Assembly: GCF_020536995.1 (NCBI RefSeq)
Contig: NC_068359.1
Coordinates: 61,403,115 to 61,467,114 of the forward strand
Origin: Dreissena polymorpha
Taxonomy: Eukaryota; Mollusca; Bivalvia; Myida; Dreissenidae
Length of the DNA: 64,000 nucleotides
Reading direction: 5' to 3'
The notes beneath the pieces are model-generated. The model had not been told where the DNA came from. It ran no database searches and saw nothing but the letters and a program-made list of their open reading frames with translations. Position 1 is the first letter of the stretch; every line of letters begins with the position of its first letter. Below, piece by piece: positions 34,701-46,157 of the stretch. Made by a program: the position numbers and the translations under genes.

Positions 34701-35550
34701 AAATTTTGTTAATTGGTTGTCTGTTTTTATGTCCCTAATCCTTGTATTAATATATATAAATAATCACTGTTTTTTAGAAACGTTTAAAAATGTTCTCATC
34801 TAGCATGAATAAACGGTCAAATTACAAAGCCAACGATTGCTATTCGATTCCCTGCCCGACCACATAACTTGCGTGGATATTGGTCATGGAATCCTCTCTT
34901 AGGCCACGTTCTAGTGACCTCTGATCGAAGTAGGGCAGTTGTCAGTTAAAAACATAAATATGTGCACTCAGTAACGGTAAACCAGCTTACCAAGGAGAGT
35001 CTTATTTGGTCACTGACTGTGCTAAGGTACAACTGAAATACTGTTTAAAATGGAGAACAATCCAACTAAAAATGAACTTCGTTATGTTTACATATATGTT
35101 CCTTTAACAGTCTCACACTTCTTAAAGATGTATGTATTGTGTTTCATAGTTAGTTCAACCTTTTCATTATTTCCATCATGGTTCGCACATGTTTTCCATT
35201 TTGTTCCGAAGTTAAAATTAGTACCTGTGTACCAATACTGTTTTATTCAATAATACTTTAAATATAATTATAATTTGGTTCGCCTCACCACTGTATATTT
35301 GCAAATGAATTACTTGAATGTGAGAAAATCACTGTGTTTGAGAATCAATCTTACAGCATGATCAGGTAAAATATGACATATATTTGTATGCAAAATACAA
35401 TTTTGTCCTTTGAACAAATGGTGATGGAAGAATTTTTCTTTAGAAATACATATGTGTTTGTTTCTGGAATGTCTTATGTATTTTACCTAATGTATGTACA
35501 TATATTAATATATCATATTTATAAATTTAATATATATGAAATGAAAAATG
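31790..35550. repeat. Diverged 1.1-kb tandem array, about 3.4 copies
   Basis: Three markers repeat in register: 'atggttcgctcatgtttcc' near 31867, 32933, 34056, 35177; 'ttccctgcccgacc' at 32601, 33703, 34848; 'aaaatggagaacaatcc' at 32797, 33918, 35048. Copies are about 80 percent alike. Each unit holds a tRNA-like word series ('ttcagttgattgagcg', 'gctacaaagccc', 'attccctgcc') best preserved at 32565-32620. Copy 1 has sequence replaced at 32148-32290. No coding. Confidence 0.85.
32148..32290. repeat. Short repeat segment with TGACCTTTGACC words inside array copy 1
   Basis: It contains 'tgacctttgacctt', 'tgaccttgacctt' and 'ccactcaaaatgtgcagctcc', absent from the aligned part of copies 2-4. Looks like an inserted fragment of another dispersed repeat. 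Confidence 0.5.
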
Positions 35551-37401
35551 TTTCTTGTATGCATCCTTAATAGGTGTTTCCTAAGTTAAAAGACCAGTTA
35601 ACGCAAAAACCGTACAGTTTATATCATGTAAGTTAAAAATACACACTTACGTATTCACTCGTGATCTCTAAAAAATGTTCATAAAAATCGCTGTGAATTA
35701 GAAAAATCCCATGAGAGCTTGCTTGCCTATCCTACTCGAAACATAGACATTATGTCATTGACAGTTATTATACCAAAGACATACATGTATATGAAGTTAA
35801 ATTCAAAATCGTTAAGTACATTATATATACGGTGTAAACCTCCACGATGAAATCTCGGCCACTAACTTAGAAGAAAGATGATGGCAACCGGGTGAAAATC
35901 TTGTGGATATTGTGCATTTCATGCATAATATGGTCAAAACAATTATTCGACACGCAATGCGCTCTAACAAATTATTGTTGAATTAATTTTGCACAACTGT
36001 TAATGTTTCGTTTGATTCTCAAATGAGCATTATTTAATTTGTAATCCGAAACAAGCTTCCGAATTTTAATGCTAACGCGACATTAACAAATTCTAGCGTC
36101 AAATAAACAGTTTCTTATCCTTTGTCTCAATAAAAAGTGCGCGAAGAATATGCAGACATGATTAACGTCGCATGGAAAGTGTGGGTGTATTTTGTGTTGT
36201 ATAAACATCACGTCTGGCGATTTACGTGTGTTCAGTGGAAAAAAACGCCCCGATTGGACATTATTTCTTCACATCTTTAAATAGTAACAAATGCCAAACT
36301 TTGTTTGATACTAAAGAAAATTGGAGAATTTTTGTGTATCTTGAAATGTTTGAGCACTTTTATCGTATTTACCAGAATTTTCTATAAAACTGGAATATAC
36401 GGGATTATCGGGTAATGAGAAGCGACAGGAAAAGTAGAAAGTATATGTATATGCAGTAATAGATAGAAAGTATGGTTGATACCAAAGACCTATAGAATGC
36501 ATTCTATAGGTATTTGTTGATACGATGTATAAAGGAATCGATCGAGACGGGATTATGCATATCTATGCGGGAAATACACCTCACAATAATGGGAACACTT
36601 TTCTATGATGTACATAAAGGTTTTATGTGAAAACCATCAGCATAGAAAAACTTTTATAAAGAGGTAAGGTAACTCTGCAGAAAAAAAAAATAAACCGATC
36701 TACCCTACCTAGAAATTTTAAAGTCAATGTTACCGGAACCACAACATTTATTTTTTTAGGCCTAATGTATGAGTAGTTAAAATGAGCTTAATTCCCTTGC
36801 ATATATACGTAACAACATTGGCTAGTTAAAGATCAAGAGAGAAATAACATACTGGTAACCAACATTAAATAACATTCATGGACAATAATATCTTAACGTG
36901 TTTAAATATAATTTTTGTTACTTCTTTTCAAGTTTTATCTTCCTATACTTTCATTATGAGGTTTGTTTGGTCTTCAAAATGTGAAGATCATAATCTTTAC
37001 ATAGACAGTCTTACTAAGACGTCTCCGATATATTTTCTTGGGAAGTGATGCAAGTATTTACAGTCAAATCACAATTAATGGTCAAGATAGTGTTTGTCTT
37101 ATTTTAAGCTGCCGTCTTTACTCAAATAGACTGAACCCACTCTGACAAAACCTATTTTAAGTGTGTGTGAGGTTAGAACTTGAGTTTAATAGTTGTTATT
37201 CGGAACTCTCCAGTCTGGGTTTTTCCGATATTTGAGCACGCGCGGTAGGTACAAACAAAAGCTGACTAGCATATTTTAAAGGAGAGTGAATCAATCATTT
37301 CTATTTTCGTTGAATAGTAAACACCACTTTTTTTCTGCTCAAACGTTCGTTACAGTTGATAGAAATACCATGATTTAATCATTTTTCTTTACATGAACTA
37401 A
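35551..37401. other. Intergenic stretch; a perfect 24-bp palindrome at 36488-36511
   Basis: No gene recognised. At 36488-36511 ACCTATAGAATG is followed directly by its exact reverse complement. A looser hairpin around 'tttctatgatg' / 'catcagcatagaaa' lies at about 36600-36652. Confidence 0.5.
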
Positions 37402-38083
37402 TCTCGATGACGCTTCAACCAAATTGAAAACAAAACTCGTGGAATAATCATTGATAAATTACGAACGAGTGTATTCATCGAAGGAGGATAGTGCACCTTC
37501 GGAGCGTCGAACATGCAAATCCGATCTTATATAAAACACAGGCAACTTAAGACAATAATTCATAATAATTGTATTCATGTATCACACACATAATATACAC
37601 TAGCATATTTTAAAATCAGAAAACATACTGAAATGAACTACGTTCAATGCTTGTTAAAATACATTCAACTTATTTTCATGATTGACAGGCAATTATTGAA
37701 CTTAACCCTATGTAGTCTCCTGTGCGCATCAACGCTGATATTTTTGTAGCGCGCTTTGTTCTGCGCGATAATAAACCTGGTTCTCCCGGCTTCCGCTTAT
37801 GTGGTGGAACATACACCGACCTCGACGTACTGCTTGCTGACGACAGAACCGAATTCGAGGTATCGCACTCTGCATCCGATGTCTCGTGAGTGTATGAAGT
37901 TTTCGTTTCAGACGTTGAAGTGACGTCTAGCGGCAGTTGGCGGACTGGTAACAAATGGTTCCGGTGAACTGTGTTGACGATGCTTTTGTCACCTGCACGC
38001 TGGATACGGAATACCGGAATTGACGGGTCAGGTTGGCCGATCACCTCATACGCATGTTCAGTCCATATATCTGCGATTGTGTG
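37402..38083 (-). mobile_element. Inverted copy of the 3' end of the Ty3 fossil
   Basis: The minus strand repeats the C-terminal pol region and downstream untranslated part found in plus orientation at 40955-41645, about 90 percent alike. It faces the fossil pol that begins at about 38090, giving ~690-bp inverted arms around a ~2.9-kb core. Fossil; broken. Confidence 0.85.
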
Positions 38084-38089
38084 TAGTTA

Positions 38090-41000
38090 GCTACTTGACA
38101 GCCGAGGAAACACTGACATAGTTCCTGTCCGCATTTTCAACTTGGAAGCCAAACCCATTAAAATTGTCCCTAAAACCGTCATCTGTGAATTCAACCTGCA
38201 AATGTACTGCGCGCTTGGACACCAGATACCTCAGAGACACCATTAAACGCGACGTGTGCACCACAACAAACAAACACGGATGATAGAGATAGGTTCTGCG
38301 ATAGTTTGAAAATTGATATTAATCATTTAGAACCGGAACAACAAGAGCAACTCAAATCCATGTTGTTTGAAATGAGGGATGTTTTTTCGTCAGTGCCTTT
38401 AGATCTGGGTAATACCGATCTCGTTCGCCACACAATACGACTAAGTGATAACGAACCATATAAAGAACCTTACAGTTGCGTACCGCCTGGACTCATAAAT
38501 GAGGTTCGTGAGCATGTGAAGGAAATGTTGGACATCGGCGCTATTCAGCCATCATCCAGCCCGTACTCATCCAACGTGGTCATTGTCCGGAAGAAAGACG
38601 GAACAATACGCTTCTGCATTGCTTACAGGAAGCTGAATAGCCGTACCCACAAGGATGCGCATGCCATTCCCCGCATTGACGACACAATTCACCTCCTTTC
38701 GGTTCCCGTTACTTCACTAAACTTGACTTGAAGGCGGGGTACTGGCAAGTAGAGATGGCGGAAGAATACCAAAAAAACGCGTCCAAGTTGGCAGTTTAGG
38801 CTTCTTTCAGTGTAACCAGATGTCATTCGGCCTCTGCAACGCACCGTCTACATTCCAACGATTGATGGAGCGTTTTATTGGCGAATTAAACCTATAAGAA
38901 TGCCTCATATACCTTGATGACATCATTGTTTTCAGTAATGATTTTTCAAAGGCTGTTCAAAGACTTTAACCAGTTTAACAGCGTTAATAAGACCATAAGC
39001 CTAAACTTAAAGCCCCAAAGTGTGAATTTATGAAACCGGAAGTGATATATCTAGGTCATTTGGTCTCAAAAGACGGTATCAAAACCGACCCAAGTAAGAT
39101 CGAAGCGATACTTAAATGGAAAGTACCGACATCTATCAAAGAGGCTCGAAGGTTTTTAGGATTCAACGGTAATTATCGAAAGTTTCTTAACCACTTTTCC
39201 CAGATAGCCCGGCCCTTCAACGACCTTCTGATAGGCGCCTCCGGAAACTAGTCAATTACGAAGAAACATTTACATGGGATGAAGCACAACAGCTTGCTTT
39301 TGACACTCTTGTTCACAAATTGTCAATGGCCCCAGTTCTTGCGTATGCTGACTATTCTAAGCCGTTTAAGTTGCATACGGACGCATCTTCGCACGGTCTT
39401 GGTGCAGTATTGTATCAAGAACACGACGGCGTGGATAGAGTGGTTGCCTCTTTAAGCCGCAGTCTGAAGAAATCAGAGAAGAATTATCATTCAAGAAAGC
39501 TGGAGTTTCTTGTTCTTAAATGGGCAATCATCGATAAATTCCATGATTACTTGTATGGTATCCCATTTGATGTATACACGGACAATAACCTACTAACATT
39601 TGTACATTTGTGTAAAGCTCAGCCAAACTAGATGCATATGGTCATAGATGGGTCGCCACACTAGCTAACTACGACTTCAAAATACATTACAGGTCTGGAA
39701 AGCTGAATGTTGAGGCCGATGCACTTTCTAGGCTAGATCGGGACGTGGTACAAGCTGTCCTTGTAACGCATTCAACCCCTATGAATTCAAGTCCTGTTGT
39801 CTATCAGATCAATATAAATGAAGCCTGAAACCCACCGGAAGTTTTAAAATCCGATGATTGAATAAACGGTCAAAATGCTGATCCAACAATTTCACAGGTC
39901 AAGTAGCTAATTTCTCTGAACTGGAGAACTAATCAGAGTAAGGTTCGTCAACATTCACCGAAAGTTAAAAAGTATGTCCGAGTACTCAAAAATCTGTATA
40001 TTGAAAACTGAATTCTTATGCATACAGCCAAATTACATGAACAAACCGTACACCAAGTTGTTTTGCCAGAATCTGCCCGAGTACATGTATTTAAAGCGTT
40101 GCATGATGATATGGGCCACCAGGGACGAGATAGGACAATTTCTCTATTCAGCGAAAAATTATTATTGGCCTGGTATGACAAGTGACATAACAAAATGGAT
40201 ACGAGAATGCGACAGATGTTTTTGTAGCAAAACTGCCCCTACTGTTGCCACTGGTCTAGTAAATATTACCTCTACGGCTCCTATGCAACTGGTGTGCATT
40301 GACTTTCTTTCATTGGAAGTATCGAAAGAAGGTTATGCGAACATACTCGTTATAACGGACCATTTTACGAGATATGCTCAAGCATTTCCAACCAAGAATC
40401 AAACAGCTCGCAACACGGCAAAAGTTCGTTTCGAGAACTATTTTGTTCATTACGGGTTTCCGGAGAAATTACATAGCGATCGCGGGCAGAATTTTATGTC
40501 GCGCGTGATCAGAACGCTTTGTTCGAAAACGGGTATTAAGAAAACCCGCACGACTGCTTACCATCCACAAGGAAATGGTCAGTGCGAACGGTTTAACGGT
40601 ACGCTGTTACAGATGATTCGCACGCTCTTCAGTACCAGCAATCGTGCATGCATACAACGTGACCATAAGTGAGTGTACTGGCTACTCACCATATGAGTTA
40701 ATGTTTGGGCGCGCCGCTCGACTTGCGATCGACGCTGTGTTGGGTTTAAAACGACAGAGTGTCGGAGTCTCAACACCGTCCACATACGTGAAAGAGCTCA
40801 AACAACACTTATGGGACGCATATAAAATAGCTACCCGCGTATCACAAGAACGTGGAAAGAAAGCAAAACAACATTACGACAGGAAAGTACGTGAAACTGT
40901 TATTCACGTGGGCGAGAGAGTCCTGCTTCGCAATATCGGGTTGAAAGGAGCACACAAAATCGCAGATATATGGATCGAGCATGCGTATATCGTGATCAAG

Positions 41001-41658
41001 CATCCTGACCCGTCAATTCCGGTATTCCGTATCCAGCGTGAGGGTGACAAAAGCATCGTCAAAACAGTTCACCGGAACCATATGTTACCAGTCCGCCAAC
41101 TGCTGCTAGACGTCACTTCAATGTCTGAAACGGAAACTTCATACACTCACGAGACATCGGATGCAGAGTCCGATACCTCGAATTCGGTTCTGTCGTCAGC
41201 AAGCAGTACGTCGAGGTCGGTGTATGTTTCACCACATAAGCGGAAGCCGGGAGAGCCAGATTTATTACCGCACAGAACAAAGCGCGCTACAAAAATACCA
41301 ACGCGGATGCGCACATGAGACTACATAGTGTAAGTTCAATAATCGCTTGTCAATCATGAAAATTAGTTGAATGTATTTTAACTAGCATTGAAGATCATTT
41401 CAGTATGTTTTCTGATTTTGAAATATGCTAGAGTACATAATGTGTGTGATATAAGTAAAAAAATATTACGAATTATTTTATCAAGTTGCCTGTGTTTTAT
41501 ATAAGATCGGAGTTGCGTTTTCGACGCTCCGAATGTGCATTATCCTCCTTCGATGAATACACTCGTTTATAATTTATCAACGATTATACCGCGAGTTTTG
41601 TTTTCAATTTGATTGAAGCATAAGTCGAGGACGACATCAAAATCGGAGGACGGTAATA
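38090..41658 (+). mobile_element. Fossil Ty3/gypsy-like pol (RT, RNase H, integrase), no gag
   Basis: Parts in order: pre-RT segment 38095-38290, RT about 38306-39250, RNase H about 39320-39630, integrase with zinc-finger region and core about 39974-41318, then a 3' untranslated part with a purine-rich stretch before the LTR at 41659. gag and protease are missing. Broken, with several interruptions between RT and integrase; middle age judged by how readable the domains remain. Confidence 0.8.
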
Positions 41659-41709
41659 TGTTATGTCAATTTTTATTAAAAAGTAATTTATGAAGGTTAT
41701 TAAATAAAT
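41659..41709 (+). mobile_element. LTR of the Ty3 fossil, left part (split by the LINE)
   Basis: It begins TGTTATG just after the purine-rich stretch. The LINE follows at 41710. The remainder (50240-50828) ends CGGCGACA, one base before a primer-site-like word at 50830. Joined length would be about 640 bp with TG...CA ends. Boundaries are inferred. Confidence 0.5.
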
Positions 41710-42167
41710 GGTGATGGTGATGACGTATCAGAGATGGTGATGACGTATCACACGAGAGGCAGATGTGTGGATAAATTGTTCTGAAACAAATACATTAAAA
41801 TACATGTTTATAGTGACTAAGTCATGGACTTTTTGAGTACAACATGTACATGAATGTTAGGTGCTTCAAGTGATGAAGTGAAACATTGGAAATATTGTGA
41901 TTGAAAAGAGTAGATTGAAGGTGTGGATTTTTGTGTGTTTTTTTTACAATAGATGAACGACTGTTGAAATTTTTCAAAATATATTATTTTGAGAAAACCC
42001 CTGAATACCTGGGTTTACCTGCGCTTACCTGGATTATAGGCCGAGGCAGAATAAAAGCTGAATAAAAGCTATATTATCAATACAATAAAAACTTGGTGAA
42101 AACTAACTGTTCTTCTTAATTATCTCAATTATCTCCATCTTGCCTTTCAACAAGAGCTGCTTTAACA
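41710..42167 (+). promoter_or_regulatory. LINE 5' UTR with duplicated CRE-like sites
   Basis: TGACGTATCA occurs at 41721 and 41741 within a 20-bp direct repeat (gatggtgatgacgtatca). TGACGT is the half-site core for CREB/ATF proteins. Position at the very 5' end fits an internal Pol II promoter of a LINE; function inferred. Confidence 0.5.
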
Positions 42168-43115
42168 ATGAGTGAAAATACAATAAAAGGCCAGGCAAAA
42201 TTGACTTTCACGGGGACAAAACCTCAAACAAAGCAGGCTACTAAGAAATCACGCCCTGACAGTGAGACAAGTAATTCAAGCATGGATGAGCTACATACTA
42301 TCCAAACACAGCTGCAAAATATGACAGAGGGAATTACCAGTTTGAGGGATGAGCTCAAGAGTATGCTTAAAAAAGAAGAGATAGAAGAATTAATTACCAG
42401 CACAATAACAACAATTATGGCCAAAATTGAAGAGAACATGAACAATAAGATAGAGCACATAGTTAGTTCAAAGATTAATGAAATGCAATCAAAAATCGAC
42501 TCCCTAGAGTTTGACAATACAAACCTAAAAGAAAAAATACAAAAAATAGAAGACACCACAACCTCTGAAAATAAATCACTACAAGAACAAGTAAATAAAG
42601 CGTATGAGCTGAGCAAAATTGCACATCAAAAAGCAAATTACAATGAGCAATACTCCAGGAAGAATAATATTAAGATATTGAACATTCAAGAAAATAGGGA
42701 CGAATCAGAAGAATCACTAGCAAAAACAGTAACATCAACCCTGAAGACCCATGCAGGGGTAGACCTACTGCTGACTGATATAGTGGCGATCCATCGTATC
42801 CCCACAAAGCGGGGAAAAACCCGCCCAGTCCTTATTAAACTGAAAAACAACTCTGCGAAGTCCACCATTATGCGAAAGAGGACCCCCATGAAGAACAATG
42901 GCTACCAACTGGTGGATGACGTCACTAAGCCCAACCAGGGGCTTATCAGTAGGCTTCACCTACACCCGGACATAAGTAGTGCCTGGTACTTTAACGGTTC
43001 CGTATATGGTCAAACTGTTGCTGATGAGCGCATCAAATTTGACATTTATGACAACGTGAACAATGTTATTGAAGAATTCAGGCGCTTCAGAAGAACGGGG
43101 GTGAGTGGACGTTAA
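42168..43115 (+). CDS. LINE ORF1 protein, L1 ORF1p-like, 315 aa
   Basis: Residues about 40-155 are a long coiled coil (heptad-like LQNMTEGITSLRDELKSML, then many Ile/Leu/Glu/Lys repeats), which in L1 ORF1p drives trimer formation. Residues about 165-255 fit the RRM-like region (RKNNIKILNIQEN at its start; RTPMKNNGYQLVDDV near its end), and the remainder the C-terminal RNA-binding part (HPDISSAWYFNGSVYGQ). The protein would bind element RNA and act as a nucleic-acid chaperone. The start ATG follows 'ttaaca' and no upstream in-frame ATG competes. Intact frame. Confidence 0.8.
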   Translation: MSENTIKGQAKLTFTGTKPQTKQATKKSRPDSETSNSSMDELHTIQTQLQNMTEGITSLRDELKSMLKKEEIEELITSTITTIMAKIEENMNNKIEHIVSSKINEMQSKIDSLEFDNTNLKEKIQKIEDTTTSENKSLQEQVNKAYELSKIAHQKANYNEQYSRKNNIKILNIQENRDESEESLAKTVTSTLKTHAGVDLLLTDIVAIHRIPTKRGKTRPVLIKLKNNSAKSTIMRKRTPMKNNGYQLVDDVTKPNQGLISRLHLHPDISSAWYFNGSVYGQTVADERIKFDIYDNVNNVIEEFRRFRRTGVSGR

Positions 43116-43929
43116 AGACATCATTACTACCATGTATGGACCCCATGTCACTGAAACATGGTATGAATCTAATAAAATAGTTCACGCTTCTGTATGTTAC
43201 ACAATTCTCTGTAATTCAAAAAACATTTGTAAATATATTCTATTATTTATTGTAATTATACCCTATAATTAACTAATAACGTTTGTTGATTTTTTTGTTT
43301 TAAACGATGCTTGATATATAACAGAAATGCACTTCTCGATACATTATTCTATGTAAGTATACTTTGTAAACGAATTAACAATGAAAGAGACTGTAAAAAC
43401 AGCATATATATGTCAATCTTCAAACCAGACTATACATTATCTAGTGAGCGATAGAAAATGATTTACACATATCAGAAATGCACTTCTCGATACATTATTC
43501 GATATAAGTGAACCTGTAAACAAATAGTAATTAAAAAGTCTATAAAAAGGAATATAAATGTCAAACTGTAAAACAGACTATAAATCATATAGTATTGTTA
43601 GCATGTGGTCATTCACCTTGATAAATTGGATTATTTAAACCATCACAAACCACTAGTGAGACTATAGTCCTTATCTTATTTAAATGAAGTCAACATGTGT
43701 TTAGAATATGCAAATTTGCAAAAAAGTAACGTATAAACCTTTTCTGAAATAATAAAAACAAATAAATTCTTTCTTTAATTGAATGTTTCTGTTAAAACGC
43801 TGATGTTTATTTGTCAATCCTTATATGTCATTGCTATTCACATCATAGTCTTATTTGTTTTTCAAACAGAGTGGTCATTGTCTTAACTTGTGTGCTTGTT
43901 AATGCATGTTTTTATTATTAAAAACGCAC

Positions 43930-44540
43930 AATGACTGTAATGTTAGCTGTGCGGCTGAATATTAATAAAAAATGAAAAATCTATACTATTTTTATTTAAA
44001 CAATTAATCTGCTAAAACTGCCTGTGTAAGCCATGTTTTATGATTAAGCTTGCACTATTACTGTAATGTTGGCTGTGCGGCTAAATATTATCAAAAATGA
44101 AATATGTATATTATTTTTATTTAAACAATTAATCTACTAAAACTGCCTGTGTAAGCCACTATGACTGTAATGTTGGCTGTGCGGCTGAATATTATTAAAA
44201 AAAATGAAATATCTAAGCCACTATGACTGTAATGTTGGCTGTGCAGCAAAATATTATTAAACAAAATGAAATATCTATACTTTTCTATTTAAACAATTAA
44301 TCTGCTACAACTGCCTGTGTAAGCCATATTTTATGATTAAGCATGCACAATGACTGTAAATTGTTGGCTGTGCGGCTGAATATTATTAAAAAATGAAATA
44401 TCCATACTATTTTTATTTTTAACAATTAATCTGCTAAAACTACCTGTGTAAGCCACGTTTTATGATTAAGCACGCACTATGAGTATAATTTGTGGCTGTG
44501 GGACTGAATATTATTTAAAAAAAATGAAAAATCTATACTA
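43930..44540. repeat. Six-copy tandem repeat in the LINE spacer
   Basis: 'ctgtaatgttggctgtgcgg'-type marker near 43935, 44061, 44165, 44227, 44353 and 44481; units also share 'ttatttaaacaattaatctg' and 'aactgcctgtgtaagcca'. Spacing is 126, 104, 62, 126 and 128 bp, so some units are shortened. Confidence 0.85.
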
Positions 44541-44544
44541 TTTT

Positions 44545-44860
44545 TATGCCCCCCTTCGAAGAAGAGAGGGTATATTGCTTTGCTCATGTCGGTCGGTCGG
44601 TCGGTCCGTCCGTCAACCAGGTGGTTTCCGGATGATAACTCAAGAACACTTGGGGCTAGGATCATGAAACTTCATATGTACATTGATCATGACTCGCGGA
44701 TGACCCCTATTGATTTTGAGGTCACTATGTCAAAGGTCAAGGTCATAGGTGAAACTTCATAGGTACATTGATCATGACTCGCAGCTGGCCCCTATTGATT
44801 TTGAGGTCACTAGGTCAAAGGTCAAGGTCATAGGTGAAGGTCACAGTTACTGGAAATAGG
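44545..44860. repeat. Nested dispersed repeat, relative of 28903-29964
   Basis: Same head (TATGCCCCCC, TTCGAAGAAGAG, GTCGGTCGGTC) and two units with 'gatcatgaaacttcat' and 'aggtcactaggtcaaagg'. It interrupts the last unit of the six-copy repeat. Confidence 0.8.
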
Positions 44861-45077
44861 CATTTTAAGGATTTAGCATGGTTCAAACAAGGGAAACAAC
44901 TACGGTTTATGCATGTTCTTTTTATTACAGATTTGCTTCCCTTTAATTCATTCAAAATCTCATTTTACAGTAGTAGTGACAAAGTTTAAGCTGCATAGAA
45001 TAATACTTGATTTATTGATGATGCTTTATTTGTGCGGTTCCTTTCTTCTCACAATAACAATTGTATTTTTGATGTAT

Positions 45078-45176
45078 ACTTAAAGATGCATTTATTTAGA
45101 ATATATATATACTTAAAGATGCATTTATTTAGAATATATATATACTTAAAGATGCATTTATTTAGAATATATATAT
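45078..45176. repeat. Three exact 33-bp tandem units
   Basis: 'acttaaagatgcatttattt' starts at 45078, 45111 and 45144. Confidence 0.9.
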
Positions 45177-45249
45177 TTAGCTGTATATGGGTATGTTTGT
45201 ATGTTTTTTTGTGTGTATGTGACGGTGTATGTCAGTATTTATATAGATG

Positions 45250-45430
<181 letters not shown>

Positions 45431-46157
45431 AAACATATGTAGGTACACATGTAACTCAAAAAATATCCCATGCAGCTATCTACTTGCTTTTGATCTAAGA
45501 AATTGTGCATTTATTTGAGATATAGATATAAATGTATATGGGAATGTTTTGTGAGTGATTGTATATGTCAGTATTTATTTATATAGATGTAAATATATAT
45601 AAGTATATGTAAATAACTTGAAAACATGCTTTCATCTAAGACATTATGCTTTATAAGTATTTAAATGTCATTATGCGTAAGAATCGGGTGTTTTTTGTCT
45701 CATTCTCAATATCATACTATATGTTCTGCATTGGATGCGATAAGATGAATCACTACATATACAATAATACGTTCAAAACATTTATGTTGTAAAAGTCACT
45801 TCTTTAACACATATATGTAAAAAAAACCTGTTGTAAAATCATGTATTTTGATGTAAACAAACTGATTTGTTTGCTTGTAATCACGATCATTTGTTTTACC
45901 TTGCTATCCTTTTGTTTGTTTTTTTGTTCTTGTTTCTTTGTTTTTTTTTGTACTTAATTTGCTGAATTGCTTTCATCTTAAAATGCAGAAATTTAGAGTT
46001 AAAAATGATGTTGATGTATGCTGTATACCAATTAAACGTTTGTATGTATGTATGGACATCTTATGTCCTATAAGAGAAACCTACTGGACATGTTTTAAAA
46101 TAGAAACTTACTGGACAAATCCACACAATAATATTTACACACCCTCCCTTTCTTTAA

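Noticed and set aside
42224-42616. Minus-strand 130-codon frame opposite LINE ORF1
   Set aside because: Shadow of the A-rich coiled-coil coding strand.
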